A stretch of DNA of 64,000 nucleotides from CAZRWD01 sp964603785 (GTDB lineage: Bacteria; Fermentibacterota; Fermentibacteria; Fermentibacterales; Fermentibacteraceae). Location: the NCBI GenBank assembly GCA_964603785.1, contig CAZRWD010000004.1, positions 124,001 through 188,000 on the forward strand. The letters are read 5' to 3'. Below the pieces are notes generated by a model. It did not search any database and was not told the DNA's origin. It saw only the letters and a list, made by a program, of their open reading frames with translations. Both the position numbers and the translations under genes were made by a program. Below, piece by piece: positions 14,731 through 24,670 of the stretch. The first letter of the stretch is position 1, and the number at the start of each line of letters is the position of its first letter.

Positions 14731-16158
14731 TCAGATGTTGAAGTAGAGGAAATGCTCCAGGGGGTGCGGGTTCCCCCTGAACATCAACGCCTCGTGCCTC
14801 TTCACATCGATGTACGCATCTATGAGGTCGGGCTGGAACACCTCGCCCTCCTCCAGGAAGGCCCTGTCCTCGGACAGGCTGTCCAGCGCCTCCCCGAGGG
14901 ACTCCGGGAGTACGGACAGGCCGCTCGTGTCGTAGCCCGGGGCGAACACGTTGTCGTCGAGCGGGCCGTACCCGAGAGCCTCGGGCTTCATGTCCCTGCG
15001 GATCCCGTCCACCGCGGCCATGAGCACGGCCGCCATGCAGAGGTAGGGGTTCCCGGACGCGTCCGGCACCCTGTACTCGAATCTCATCGACTCGGGGGTC
15101 CTGGCATACGCGGGCACCCTGACCGCGGCGCTGCGGTTCGCGCCCGAGAAGAACCTGTAGACCGGGGCCTCCTGGTTCGGGACGAGCCTGTGGTAGCTGT
15201 TCACCGAGGGGTTGGTGAAGGCGCAGAGGGCCCTCGCGTGGTGCAGGATGCCCGCGATGGCGCTCCTGGCCGTGTCGCTCAGGCTGCAGTAGCCGCCTTC
15301 GCAGAAGAACACGCGCTCCTCCCCGTTGAGGAGGAAGAGGTGCAGGTGCATCCCGCTTCCCGGCTCGCCGTGCATGGGCTTGGGCATGAAGGTGGCCGCC
15401 AGGTTGTGTCTGAGCGCCACGTTCCTGATGACGTGCTTGCTTATCATCACGTTGTCAGCCGCGCTGAGGAACGGGGCGAAGGTGACCTCGATCTCGACCT
15501 GTCCGAGTCGGCCCACCTCGTGGTGGTGGTACTTCACCTGTATCCCGGCGGCCTGCATCAGCCCGGCCATCTCGGCCCTGACGTCGTGCAGGCTGTCGAC
15601 CGGGAACATCCTGTGATACGCGCTCTCCGTCTGGTGGAAGAGGCCCAGGGACTCGGCCGATCCTGCGTTGTGGGGGCCCTCGATGCTCGAGAGCTCGTAT
15701 CCCGTGCGGCAGTTCTCGTTGTGGATGGAGGCCCTGTCGAAGAGGTAGAACTCGAACTCGGGAGCCCAGAAGCTCTCGGTCGCGAGCCCCGAGTTCCTGA
15801 GGTACTCCTGGGCCTTCCTCGCGACCCCGCGGGGATCCCTGGAGAAGGGCCTCCCGGACTCCGGGTGCAGGATGTCGGCGATCATGCAGAGAGTGGGCTT
15901 CCGGGTGAACGGATCCTCGAAGACCCTCCTGGGGTCGGGCACCAGGGCGAGGTCGCCGGCCTCGGTCGAGGTCATGGCGGCGAGGGTCGATCCGTCGAAT
16001 CCCACGCCCCTGGAGAAGGTGTCCTTGCTTATGCTCCGGGCCGGCAGCGTCACGTGACGCCAGCAGCCCAGGATGTCCGAGAACCTTATGTCGACTTCCT
16101 CGAACTCGCCCTCGGAGAGCTTGCCGAGGAGCACCTGGAGAATGCTGGACCCTGTCAA
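14731..16158 (-). CDS. glnA: Glutamine synthetase type I
   Basis: This 475-residue enzyme makes glutamine from glutamate, ammonia and ATP. Visible motifs are G-F-D-G-S near the start, the metal/ATP site W-A-P-E-F-E-F-Y, Y-H-H-H-E-V-G...Q-V-E-I-E, K-P-M-H-G-E-P-G-S-G-M-H and N-R-S-A-A-V-R-V-P. The adenylylation loop of enterobacterial enzymes (N-L-Y-D-L-P) is absent, so control by adenylylation is unlikely. The start is TTG 16158, four bases into the ispG stop (TTGA), with GGAGGT at eight bases. In the ATP/glutamate region N-S-Y-H-R-L-V-P-N-Q replaces the common N-S-Y-K-R-L-V-P-G-Y, a lineage difference worth noting. The length is normal for the family. Confidence 0.9.
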   Translation of the reverse strand: MTGSSILQVLLGKLSEGEFEEVDIRFSDILGCWRHVTLPARSISKDTFSRGVGFDGSTLAAMTSTEAGDLALVPDPRRVFEDPFTRKPTLCMIADILHPESGRPFSRDPRGVARKAQEYLRNSGLATESFWAPEFEFYLFDRASIHNENCRTGYELSSIEGPHNAGSAESLGLFHQTESAYHRMFPVDSLHDVRAEMAGLMQAAGIQVKYHHHEVGRLGQVEIEVTFAPFLSAADNVMISKHVIRNVALRHNLAATFMPKPMHGEPGSGMHLHLFLLNGEERVFFCEGGYCSLSDTARSAIAGILHHARALCAFTNPSVNSYHRLVPNQEAPVYRFFSGANRSAAVRVPAYARTPESMRFEYRVPDASGNPYLCMAAVLMAAVDGIRRDMKPEALGYGPLDDNVFAPGYDTSGLSVLPESLGEALDSLSEDRAFLEEGEVFQPDLIDAYIDVKRHEALMFRGNPHPLEHFLYFNI

Positions 16159-17237
16159 CTCCTGTTACCTCCGTGTTCGTCGGAAAGCCTGTCCATCTCC
16201 TTCTCGAGCCTCGAACAGACATCCTCCGGGCTGACGGTTCCCGGGAGCCTCCTGCCGTGTCTGAACAGGATGATCCCGGCAGGGGAGCCTGTCACGGCGA
16301 TGTCCGCCTCCCGCGCCTCGCCGGGGCCGTTGACCTCGCATCCCATGACCGCGACCGTGAAGTCCCCCCGCATTCCGCGCATCCTGAGCGATAATGACTC
16401 CGCGAGCGATGCGACGTCGATTCTGGCCCTCGAGCAGGTGGGGCAGCTGACTATCCTCGGGTGTATCCGCGCGATGCCCAGGGAGGACAGTATCTCCCAG
16501 GCGGCACAGGTCTCGGCCTCGGGCGGGCCGGAGAGGGAGACCCTGATCGTGTCTCCGATTCCCCTCGAGAGCAGCAGCGAGAGCGCGACGGCGCTCCTGA
16601 CGGCCCCCTCGAACGGCGGGCCGGCCTCCGTCACGCCCAGATGGAGAGGCCAGGGAGTCTCTCTGGCGGCGAGCAGGTTCGCCTCCACGGTGAGCATGGG
16701 ATCGGACGCCTTCAGCGAGAGGACTATGTCCTGGAAGCCGGTCTCCTCGAGCATCGCGGCGTGTCTGGAGGCGGCAGCCAGCATCGCGTCGGCCCCGCCG
16801 CCCATCCGCTCCCTGATGTCCCCGGGCAGGCTTCCCGAATTGATGCCTATCCTTATGGGCACTCCCCTGGAGAGGGCCTTCTCGGCTATCCGCCAGACAT
16901 CCCCGCGCCTCCTGATGTTGCCCGGGTTGAGCCTGAGCTTGGCCACGCCCGCATCCAGGGCCGCGAGGGCGAGGTCCGCCCTGAAATGAATGTCGGCGAC
17001 GACAGGGACGGGAGATGCCGCGACTATCCGGGGAAGTGCGGCGGCCGCCTCGTCATCGGGCACGGAGACCCTGACGATGGCCGCCCCCGACGCGGCGAGA
17101 GCTTCTATCTGGGCCGATGTCGCGGCATGGTCGGCAGTCCTGGTGCTGGTCATCGACTGGACGGTGACGGGAGAGCCGCCCCCGATCGGGACACCGCCGA
17201 CGGACACCTTCCTGGAGCGCCTGCGGCGGATCCTCAT
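16155..17237 (-). CDS. ispG: 4-hydroxy-3-methylbut-2-enyl diphosphate synthase
   Basis: This 360-residue protein is the short bacterial IspG (GcpE), an iron-sulfur enzyme of the non-mevalonate isoprenoid pathway. Motifs seen are V-T-V-Q-S-M-T-S-T at the N-terminus, V-V-A-D-I-H-F, K-L-R-L-N-P-G-N-I, I-G-I-N-S-G-S-L, and the cluster ligands C-P-T-C plus G-C-E-V-N-G-P-G-E-A, all three cysteines present. ATG 17237 overlaps the prmC stop by four bases (ATGA) and its own stop overlaps the glnA start by four bases. This suggests translational coupling in one operon. Confidence 0.93.
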   Translation of the reverse strand: MRIRRRRSRKVSVGGVPIGGGSPVTVQSMTSTRTADHAATSAQIEALAASGAAIVRVSVPDDEAAAALPRIVAASPVPVVADIHFRADLALAALDAGVAKLRLNPGNIRRRGDVWRIAEKALSRGVPIRIGINSGSLPGDIRERMGGGADAMLAAASRHAAMLEETGFQDIVLSLKASDPMLTVEANLLAARETPWPLHLGVTEAGPPFEGAVRSAVALSLLLSRGIGDTIRVSLSGPPEAETCAAWEILSSLGIARIHPRIVSCPTCSRARIDVASLAESLSLRMRGMRGDFTVAVMGCEVNGPGEAREADIAVTGSPAGIILFRHGRRLPGTVSPEDVCSRLEKEMDRLSDEHGGNRS

Positions 17238-18069
17238 GCCGGTTCCGCGGCCACCCAGCGCGGTCTTCCTGAGAGGTCGGCGCCGGTTCGCACCGAGGCC
17301 CAGCCGCCGGAGCCCTCCATCTCCGCGGCCATCGTCTCCACCCCGCCGGGAGAGGCTTCCAGGACCAGGACCCCCCCGGGGACGAGCATCGCTGCCGCCT
17401 CCCCCGCCAGACGCCTCACCAGATCGAGCCCATCCTCTCCGCCGTCGAGGGACCGCTCCGGGTCGCCGTCCCGCACCTCGGGCTCGAGGAGCGGGATCTC
17501 CCGCGAGGGTATGTATGGAAGATTGGCCACGATGCCGTCAAATCCGGGCCTGAAGGCGGATGCCGAGTCGGATGCGGCAAGGGCCAGGTTGCGGGTGCCG
17601 TGCATCCTCCTGTTCCCGGCGGCCAGGCGGAGGGCTTCGATCGACACGTCGGAGCCTATCACGAAGGCATCCGGATAGCGCAGGGCCAGGGTCACGGCTA
17701 TGACCCCCGATCCGGTCCCGACGTCGAGTAGCATGCGGGGACGGGGTCCGAGGAGGGCGATGAAGGCTTCCGTGACCGTCTCCGTCTCCGGTCTCGGCAC
17801 GAGGGCCGAGGGGCCGGCCGAGAACCTCCTGCCCATGAACCAGGCCTCTCCGGTGAGGTGCTGCAGGGGCGTCCTCGCGGCCCGTCTGCGGGCGAGGGCC
17901 GACAGGTCCGCCTCCTTGTCGGGACCCATCTCCGAGCCCATGGCCAGCACGAGTTCGTGCCTGGCCATCCCGAGGACGTGCCTCGCGAGAAGCTCCGCCT
18001 CCAGTCCCGGGTCCCCGCAGCCGCCGGCCGCGAGCAGGGCGCGGGCGGATGCCAGGGCCTCGCGGACGG

Positions 18070-18073
<4 letters not shown>
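17234..18073 (-). CDS. prmC: Release factor glutamine methyltransferase
   Basis: A 279-residue protein with the N-terminal helical domain and class I methyltransferase domain of PrmC/HemK. It methylates the GGQ glutamine of release factors. The SAM motif is D-V-G-T-G-S-G-V-I-A. The substrate-glutamine motif, normally N-P-P-Y, reads N-L-P-Y here (VANLPYIPS). R-P-E-T-E in the domain junction also fits. It directly follows prfA, its substrate gene, with a 4-base ATGA overlap, which strongly supports the assignment. Confidence 0.92.
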
Positions 18074-19138
<1,065 letters not shown>

Positions 19139-19146
<8 letters not shown>

Positions 19147-20092
19147 CGGAGCCCTCCAGCCTCACCGATCCGCCCGGATCCTCTCCGATCGCCACCTTCA
19201 GCGCGGCGACCGCCACCTCGACCTCTCTCCTGCCGGCCCTGCCGGTCGTGAGCCTCTGGAGGGCCAGGCCGGGCCAGGCCATGGCCCGGGCGAGGGGGGA
19301 GTCGTCCATCCTGCGGTCCACGAGCCTGAGGACCTCGTAGGAGATGCCCATCACCACGGGGATGAGGGGTAGGTGGTAGAGCGTGCGCCAGTGTGCGGGC
19401 AGCGCCGACCCGGTTGCGTAGCCCACCGCGGTGTCCACCAGGGTGTAGAACGCCACCGAGAGGAGCATCAGGAGGAGAAGGAAGCTCGTGCCGCACCTGG
19501 GGTGGCGCGGGCTCTCCGCGAGCGCCGCATCGACAAGGTCCTCCGAGCCGCGCTCCCAGGCATGGATGGTCTGGTGCTCGGCGCCGTGGTAGGTGAAGAT
19601 CCTCCTTATCGAGGGGATGCGCGAGATCACGACGACATAGCCTATGAAGGCGGCCATCCGGACGAGGCCCGCCAGCAGGTTGATCGCGAGGTTCTCCCTT
19701 CCTCCGGGAAGGACAAGGAGTGCCAGGCGGAGGGGCATCCACCCGAAGATCCCTACGGTGACGATGATTGTGAATGCGGTCGCGACGAAGCCCGAGACGG
19801 CCTTCTCCATCCTGCGCGTGCCGGGGTCGGGCGGGGAGGCGACGTCCGCGGACCAGTTGAGGGCGGAGATCCCCAGCCGGAGAGTGTCGACGAGGGTGGC
19901 CGAGCCCCGGAGGAACGGCTTCCTCCAGACCGGCGACCTGTCGGAGAGAGTCCCCCCGCGCAGGACCCTGGCGACGATGGAGCCGTCGGGAGCCCTGACG
20001 GCTACTGCGGCCCTCTTCGAGGACCTCATCATGACGCCCTCGATAACGGCCTGCCCGCCGGCCTTCTCGAGGCAGCCCCGGTTGTCCGTCAT
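19139..20092 (-). CDS. yqhQ: DUF1385 family membrane protein (YqhQ-like)
   Basis: This 317-residue protein has the DUF1385 signatures G-G-Q-A-V-I-E-G-V-M-M-R near the start, F-T-Y-H-G-A-E-H-Q-T-I-H-A in the middle and P-R-C-G-T-S-F-L. About four or five membrane segments occupy residues 95-250. The family's biochemical function is not established. Its place between rpmE and prfA is the same as in many Firmicutes and other phyla, which supports the family call. The gene overlaps prfA by eight bases. Confidence 0.85.
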
Positions 20093-20146
20093 GTAACTCC
20101 CAGCGATGCGGACGGCCGTCGGCGGTCCGCGTCGCCCGGATCAGGC

Positions 20147-20362
20147 CTACTTGCCCGTGGTTTCCTTGCGGGCGTACTTGCGGACGTACTTGTCGACCAT
20201 GCCCGCGGAGTCGATGAGCTTCTGCCTGCCCGTGTAGTAGGGGTGGCAGTTCGAGCAGATGTCGAACTTGACGTCGCCCGCGGTCGACCTGGTGCGGATG
20301 GTGTTCCCGCAGGCGCAGGAGAAGACCGCCTCTTCGTACTTCGGGTGGATGTCCTTCTTCAC
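20147..20362 (-). CDS. rpmE: Ribosomal protein L31
   Basis: A 71-residue L31 beginning MKKDIHPKYEEAVFSCACGN. It carries the four cysteines of the zinc-binding form (C-A-C and C-S-N-C), then H-P-Y-Y-T-G-R-Q-K, the family's most conserved stretch. The start is GTG 20362 with GGAGAGGGAA upstream. It lies 37 bases after rho. The zinc form suggests that zinc-free L31 paralogues, if any, are elsewhere in the genome. Confidence 0.95.
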   Translation of the reverse strand: MKKDIHPKYEEAVFSCACGNTIRTRSTAGDVKFDICSNCHPYYTGRQKLIDSAGMVDKYVRKYARKETTGK

Positions 20363-20399
20363 TTCCCTCTCCTAGCTGTTACGATGCGCCCGCGGCAGT

Positions 20400-21680
20400 C
20401 TAGCCCGACATGCTCGCCATGGCGTCGAGGAACCTCTTGTTCGACTTGTGCTGGGATATCTGCTTCTTCAGGAGGTCCATGGCCTCTATGGGGTTCAGGT
20501 CGACGAGGATCTTCCTCATGATCCAGACCTTGCTGAGCGTCTCGTCGTCCAGGAGGAGCTCCTCGCGCCGGGTTCCCGACTTGGTGATGTCGATGGCGGG
20601 GAAGACCCTCCTGTCGGCCAGCCTCCTGTCGAGGATGATCTCGCTGTTGCCGGTGCCCTTGAACTCCTCGAAGATGACCTCGTCCATCCTGCTCCCCGTG
20701 TCGACCAGCGCGGTCCCCACTATCGTGAGGCTTCCTCCCTCCTCGATGTTCCGGGCCGCTCCGAAGAACCTCTTGGGGCGCTGGAGCGCGTTGGAGTCCA
20801 CGCCGCCGGAGAGGATCTTGCCCGAGTGCGGGATGACCGTGTTGTTGGCGCGTGCGAGCCTGGTTATCGAGTCGAGGAGTATTACGACGTCATGGCCGCT
20901 CTCGACCAGCCGCCTGGCCTTCTCGAGAACGATGTCCGCCACCTGGACGTGGCGCTTGGGGGCCTCGTCGAAGGTCGAGCTGATGACCTCGCCCCTCACG
21001 TTGCGCTTCATGTCGGTGACCTCTTCGGGCCTCTCGTCGATGAGCAGGACTATCAGGATGACCTCGGGATGGTTGGTGGCTATGCTGTTGGCCAGGTGCT
21101 GCAGGAGGATGGTCTTGCCGGCCCTCGGGGGGGAGACGATCAGGGCCCTCTGCCCCATCCCGAGCGGGGTCAGCAGGTCCATTATCCGGCCGCACATCTC
21201 CTCGGAATGGGTCTCCAGGATGAACCTGCGCTCGGGGTAGTAGGGGGTGAGGTCGTCGAAGCTGCGCCTGGTGCGCGCGACCTCGGGGCTCCTGAAGTTG
21301 ACGGTCTCGACCCTGAGCAGGGCCAGGTACTTCTCGCCCTCCTTGGGCTGCCTCACCTGGCCGGATATGGTGTCCCCCGTGCGCAAACCGAAACGCTTGA
21401 TCTGCGAGGGCGATACGTATATGTCGTTGGTGCCCGGGAGATAGTTCGAGACTGCGGACCGCAGGAAGCCGTAGCCTTCGGGAAGGGTCTCCAGGACCCC
21501 CGTGGCGAACTCGAGGCCGTTCCTCTCCGTCTGCCCCTCAAGGAGCTTCTGGATGAGGTCCTTCTTGCGGGAGCCCGAGAGCCCCTTGATCCCCATGGTC
21601 TTGGCCAGGGCCATGAGTTCCACCAGGGTCTTGCCCTCTAGGTCGGCAAGGGTCGGCCCGTCGAGCGGTCTTTCCACCAT
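20400..21680 (-). CDS. rho: Transcription termination factor Rho
   Basis: This 426-residue hexameric RNA helicase ends untranslated transcripts. It has an N-terminal Rho/SAP-like helical domain (TLADLEGKTLVELMALAK), a cold-shock RNA-binding domain (EGYGFLR, Y-L-P-G-T-N-D-I-Y-V-S), the Walker A region S-P-P-R-A-G-K-T, I-D-E-R-P-E-E-V-T-D-M, and L-L-D-S-I-T-R-L-A-R-A-N. I start it at ATG 21680, behind GAGGG. The frame stays open to 21839 but without a ribosome site. No insertion domain is present. The gene heads a minus-strand run through rpmE, yqhQ, prfA, prmC, ispG and glnA. Its long upstream leader would suit autoregulation. Confidence 0.95.
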   Translation of the reverse strand: MVERPLDGPTLADLEGKTLVELMALAKTMGIKGLSGSRKKDLIQKLLEGQTERNGLEFATGVLETLPEGYGFLRSAVSNYLPGTNDIYVSPSQIKRFGLRTGDTISGQVRQPKEGEKYLALLRVETVNFRSPEVARTRRSFDDLTPYYPERRFILETHSEEMCGRIMDLLTPLGMGQRALIVSPPRAGKTILLQHLANSIATNHPEVILIVLLIDERPEEVTDMKRNVRGEVISSTFDEAPKRHVQVADIVLEKARRLVESGHDVVILLDSITRLARANNTVIPHSGKILSGGVDSNALQRPKRFFGAARNIEEGGSLTIVGTALVDTGSRMDEVIFEEFKGTGNSEIILDRRLADRRVFPAIDITKSGTRREELLLDDETLSKVWIMRKILVDLNPIEAMDLLKKQISQHKSNKRFLDAMASMSG

Positions 21681-21808
21681 AATCCCTCTACTCGGTTCAG
21701 GTTGCTTGAGATCGGGGGCATTGGAGCCTGCCCGCGTAAAAAACCGGTATGCGCCCAGTGATATCCGTTCCAAGGAGCACGTTCGGATGATCAGATCGGT
21801 ATGCAGAC

Positions 21809-21839
21809 AATACATTGGAACGACGGGCGCCCTCGTCAA
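21809..21839 (-). promoter_or_regulatory. Possible rho promoter
   Basis: TTGACG (21834-21839) followed after 19 bases by TGTATT (21809-21814) on the minus strand would give rho a leader of about 120 bases. The spacer is longer than ideal and the -10 is weak. I record it because no better candidate lies in the 237-base gap before rho. Confidence 0.3.
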
Positions 21840-21917
21840 CCCCTGCGCCCGCCCGGGGGCGGCACGGGACGGAGCCCCTCCAGTTCGTCATGTTCACGGA
21901 TCGGTGACGGAGGATCG

Positions 21918-23876
21918 ATGAGACTTGCCGGACTGGTCACACATGCCGCTCTAGCAGCGGTCCTGGCCCTGTCGTGCCTCGGTCTGCTCGACCCCGGGGG
22001 CAGGCCCGGGCCGCAGGCCTGGGTCCCGGCTGCAGCCCTGCTCATGATCTCGGCCGCCGCGGCGGTCCGTGCGCTCCGCGTCCCCGCCAGGGGCCGCGCC
22101 CGTCCCGCCGTCACAGCCATGGTCGTAGTCTCCGTCCAGCTGACGGGAGGCTTCGGAGGCCCCCTCGGGGGGGCCTACTTCCTTCTGCTGGCCTGGCTCG
22201 CGGCCCCCCCCGGCGATGCCCCCGCATTCGAGGCGGGCCTGCTGCTCGGAGTGGTGGAGGCCCTGTCGGGTACCCTCGGCAGGGGCGGAGACGTCTCCGC
22301 CATGCTGGAAGGCCTGGCCCCGTCACTCGTACCCCTCGTGACCCTTCCCGTCTTCGCCTTCGCGGCGGAGAACCTGTCCGGAGGAGCCGGACCGGCCCGT
22401 GCCGTCCAGGCCGGGATGGACCCGGGACGCGGAGGGCTGCATCCCGCCCCGCACGGCGTGCTCGGGGTGCTCCACAGGCTGCTGGACGCACGCGCCACCT
22501 GCCTGCTGCAGGAGGACGACGGGGGCGGATGGACCGTGGTCTCGACGATCGGGGGCGGGGACGGATTCGTTCCCGGGACGCTCCCTCCGGACCATCCGGT
22601 GGTCCGGGCCGCCTCGGAGGCCCCTTGGGCCGGCAGGATGGGCTCCGGGGCTGACGGTCTCCCCTTCTATCCAGGGGAGGACGCTCCCCCCCGGGCCGTG
22701 GTCGCATGTCCGACGGGGCCGCCGGGCGCCTCCCGGATGATCGCGCTGATGGTGTGGGGGCCGGGAGCGGAGCCGCCACCGGGGGCTGCGGATGCGCTGT
22801 GCGAGGCGTGTCTCGCCGTCGGATCCGGTCCGGGGAGCGAAACCGCGGGATCGGCCTGGGGCGAAGCCGGCAAGCTGGCCGATGCGGTGGCATCGGCACG
22901 GAGCATGAGCGCGGCTGTCCATGCCGTCTGCACCGAGCTGTCCGGAGCCGCTGACGATCTCGTGGTGACGGTCGCTCTCGTCTCCGGGGACGGGGTCTCC
23001 CTGGACGTCTACGAATCGGCGGGGCGGGGGGTGCAGGGCCGTGCCGGGCGTACCTTCGACTGCGAGGGCACCGTCGCAGGCTGGACCGTCAGGACCGGCA
23101 GGGCCGTGAGGAGGACGGGTCTCGGGAGCGGCAGCAGGCCCGTTCTGACCCTTTCGGCCTCCGACCCCGCCAGCTCGAGCTTCGGGAGCTGCTCCACGGC
23201 CCCTCTCACGGCCGGCGGGAAGTGCATCGGTCTGGTGCTTCTCGAGAGCGCCTCCCCGGAGGGGCCCGGCGATCCTGCCGAGTCGATCCTGGCTGCCGCG
23301 GCATCCATCCTCGGAGTGGCCATCGAGCGCATACTGCTGAGGGAGCAGAAGAGGGAGCTCCAGGGCATGGACGGGCTGACCGGCCTGCCCCGGCTCACCG
23401 AGCTGATGGACTTCGTCACCAGGTACGCCAGGGAGGTGCAGAGGTTCGGGCGGGACGTGAGCCTGTTCCATGTCTCCCTCGAGTCCCTGCCCGAGGTCAA
23501 CGCCTCCGCGGGCTACGCGGCCGGGGACGCCCTCCTCCGCAGCTGCGGCAGGCACCTCGGGGACATCTGCGGCACGGAGGGCTTCGTGGCCAGGATATCC
23601 GGCGGCAGGTTCGGCCTGTGCATGCCCGGCATGGACCAGGCAGCCGCCGAGGCCTTCGCGGAGGGGCTCGTGAGAGGGTTCGACGGCTGGTCCGTCCGTC
23701 TGGGCGAGGTCGAGGTCCACCCGAGGATCTCCGTCGGCGGAGCCTCCACAAGGAGCGAGAGGCGCATCTCCTCGCTCGCCGGGGAGGCCGCCCGGGCTCT
23801 CCTCCGGGCGCGGGCCGGATCCGGACGCTTCCATGTGGTCGAGCTGACCGCCTCGGGGCAGGGAGTCACGGAGTGA
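21918..23876 (+). CDS. Membrane protein with GAF and degenerate GGDEF domain
   Basis: This 652-residue protein has about five N-terminal hydrophobic segments (residues 1-160), a GAF-like sensor region (about 330-480, with V-A-G-W-T-V-R-T-G) and a C-terminal GGDEF-type domain (D-G-L-T-G-L-P-R-L-T-E-L). At the catalytic site the sequence is S-G-G-R-F (residues 561-565) instead of G-G-D/E-E-F, so the metal-binding acid is lost and diguanylate cyclase activity is unlikely. It may instead bind GTP or act by pairing with another cyclase. ATG 21918 has GGAGGA upstream. Its stop overlaps the start of the VanZ-like gene (GTGA). Confidence 0.75.
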   Translation: MRLAGLVTHAALAAVLALSCLGLLDPGGRPGPQAWVPAAALLMISAAAAVRALRVPARGRARPAVTAMVVVSVQLTGGFGGPLGGAYFLLLAWLAAPPGDAPAFEAGLLLGVVEALSGTLGRGGDVSAMLEGLAPSLVPLVTLPVFAFAAENLSGGAGPARAVQAGMDPGRGGLHPAPHGVLGVLHRLLDARATCLLQEDDGGGWTVVSTIGGGDGFVPGTLPPDHPVVRAASEAPWAGRMGSGADGLPFYPGEDAPPRAVVACPTGPPGASRMIALMVWGPGAEPPPGAADALCEACLAVGSGPGSETAGSAWGEAGKLADAVASARSMSAAVHAVCTELSGAADDLVVTVALVSGDGVSLDVYESAGRGVQGRAGRTFDCEGTVAGWTVRTGRAVRRTGLGSGSRPVLTLSASDPASSSFGSCSTAPLTAGGKCIGLVLLESASPEGPGDPAESILAAAASILGVAIERILLREQKRELQGMDGLTGLPRLTELMDFVTRYAREVQRFGRDVSLFHVSLESLPEVNASAGYAAGDALLRSCGRHLGDICGTEGFVARISGGRFGLCMPGMDQAAAEAFAEGLVRGFDGWSVRLGEVEVHPRISVGGASTRSERRISSLAGEAARALLRARAGSGRFHVVELTASGQGVTE

Positions 23877-24274
23877 GGAGGCTGCTGCGGGTTATCCCGC
23901 CCGTCGTGCTGATGGCCGGGATCTGGATCATGAGCGACGAGCCCTCTCCGGGCATGCTCCCCCCGTTCTTCGAGCACCAGGACAAGGTCGTCCACTTCCT
24001 CGTCTTCGCCCTGCTCGGGGCGGCCCTCGCACCCTGCAGGGGGTTCCTCCGGGGCTCGTGGGGGGCCCTGCTAGTCATCGGCCTGCTCTGGGCCGGACTC
24101 GACGAGATCCACCAGTCATGGGTCCCGGGCAGGGACTGCTCCGCGGCCGACTTCCTCGCGGATGCGGCCGGTCTGCCCGCAGGCATGGCCGTTTTCGAGA
24201 GAATCCGCTCCGGGACTGGCCGCGGGGGGAAAAGGGAGGTTATGTTCCGCGCGCCGGATGGTGGAAGTGCTTGA
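23873..24274 (+). CDS. VanZ-like small membrane protein
   Basis: This 133-residue VanZ-family protein has four hydrophobic segments and the motifs D-K-V-V-H-F-L-V-F-A-L-L-G and D-E-I-H-Q-S-W-V-P-G-R-D-C-S-A-A-D-F-L-A-D, the core of the family. Some VanZ proteins alter teicoplanin resistance in Firmicutes. The general function of the family is unknown. The start is GTG 23873, overlapping the upstream stop by four bases. The frame upstream is antisense-like shadow of the GGDEF gene. The -35 box of the next promoter lies over its stop codon. Confidence 0.8.
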   Translation: MRRLLRVIPPVVLMAGIWIMSDEPSPGMLPPFFEHQDKVVHFLVFALLGAALAPCRGFLRGSWGALLVIGLLWAGLDEIHQSWVPGRDCSAADFLADAAGLPAGMAVFERIRSGTGRGGKREVMFRAPDGGSA

Positions 24275-24299
24275 CACCCGGCCGGCAATGGGGTACGAT
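24271..24299 (+). promoter_or_regulatory. Strong promoter for the lipoprotein-LysM pair
   Basis: TTGACA (24271-24276), exactly 17 bases, then TACGAT (24294-24299). The first base pairs overlap the end of the VanZ-like gene. With ATG 24383 this leaves a leader of about 75 bases, rich in T and A compared with its surroundings (GGTCGTTTTTTCC). Confidence 0.72.
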
Positions 24300-24382
24300 C
24301 CTGCTGATCGGGGGTCGTTTTTTCCAGAATATCAGGTTCCTCAAGTACGAAACCTGCATACGGTCGAGAGGAGGTCCCGGGT

Positions 24383-24649
24383 ATGCTTAGAACCAGGGCA
24401 ATCTGGTTTTGCCTTGTCGTCCTGAGCCTTGCCGTCCTGCTGACCGCCTGCGGTCCCAGCCAGGAGCAGATCAGGGCGAGGGACGAGGCCAGGGCGGCGG
24501 CTCTTGCCGCCGAGGCCAGGGCAGCCAGCCTGGAAGCCGAGTACTATGAGCTGCAGGAGGAGATCCCGCAGAAAGAGGCGCAGGTCGTCGAGCTCCAGCA
24601 GGAGCTCGCGGAGCTCCAGGCCGAGTACGAGGCTCTCGGCGGCCGTTAA
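24383..24649 (+). CDS. Small coiled-coil lipoprotein (Lpp-like)
   Basis: An 88-residue lipoprotein with lipobox L-T-A-C (Cys23). The mature part is almost wholly charged helix with heptad spacing (EARAAALAAEARAASLEAEY and so on), like the major outer-membrane lipoprotein Lpp. There is no C-terminal lysine, so covalent linkage to peptidoglycan as in E. coli Lpp is not expected. ATG 24383 is preceded by AGGAGGT. The strong upstream promoter and the downstream LysM protein suggest a highly expressed envelope-spacing pair. Confidence 0.8.
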   Translation: MLRTRAIWFCLVVLSLAVLLTACGPSQEQIRARDEARAAALAAEARAASLEAEYYELQEEIPQKEAQVVELQQELAELQAEYEALGGR

Positions 24650-24670
24650 AGGAAGGGAGGATAGCCAACA

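Noticed and set aside
14551..16989. 812-residue plus-strand frame opposite glnA/ispG
   Set aside because: Antisense shadow of two conserved enzymes; composition is that of a mirrored codon pattern.
20448..21641. 397-residue plus-strand frame opposite rho
   Set aside because: Exact antisense of rho with no ribosome site or motif.
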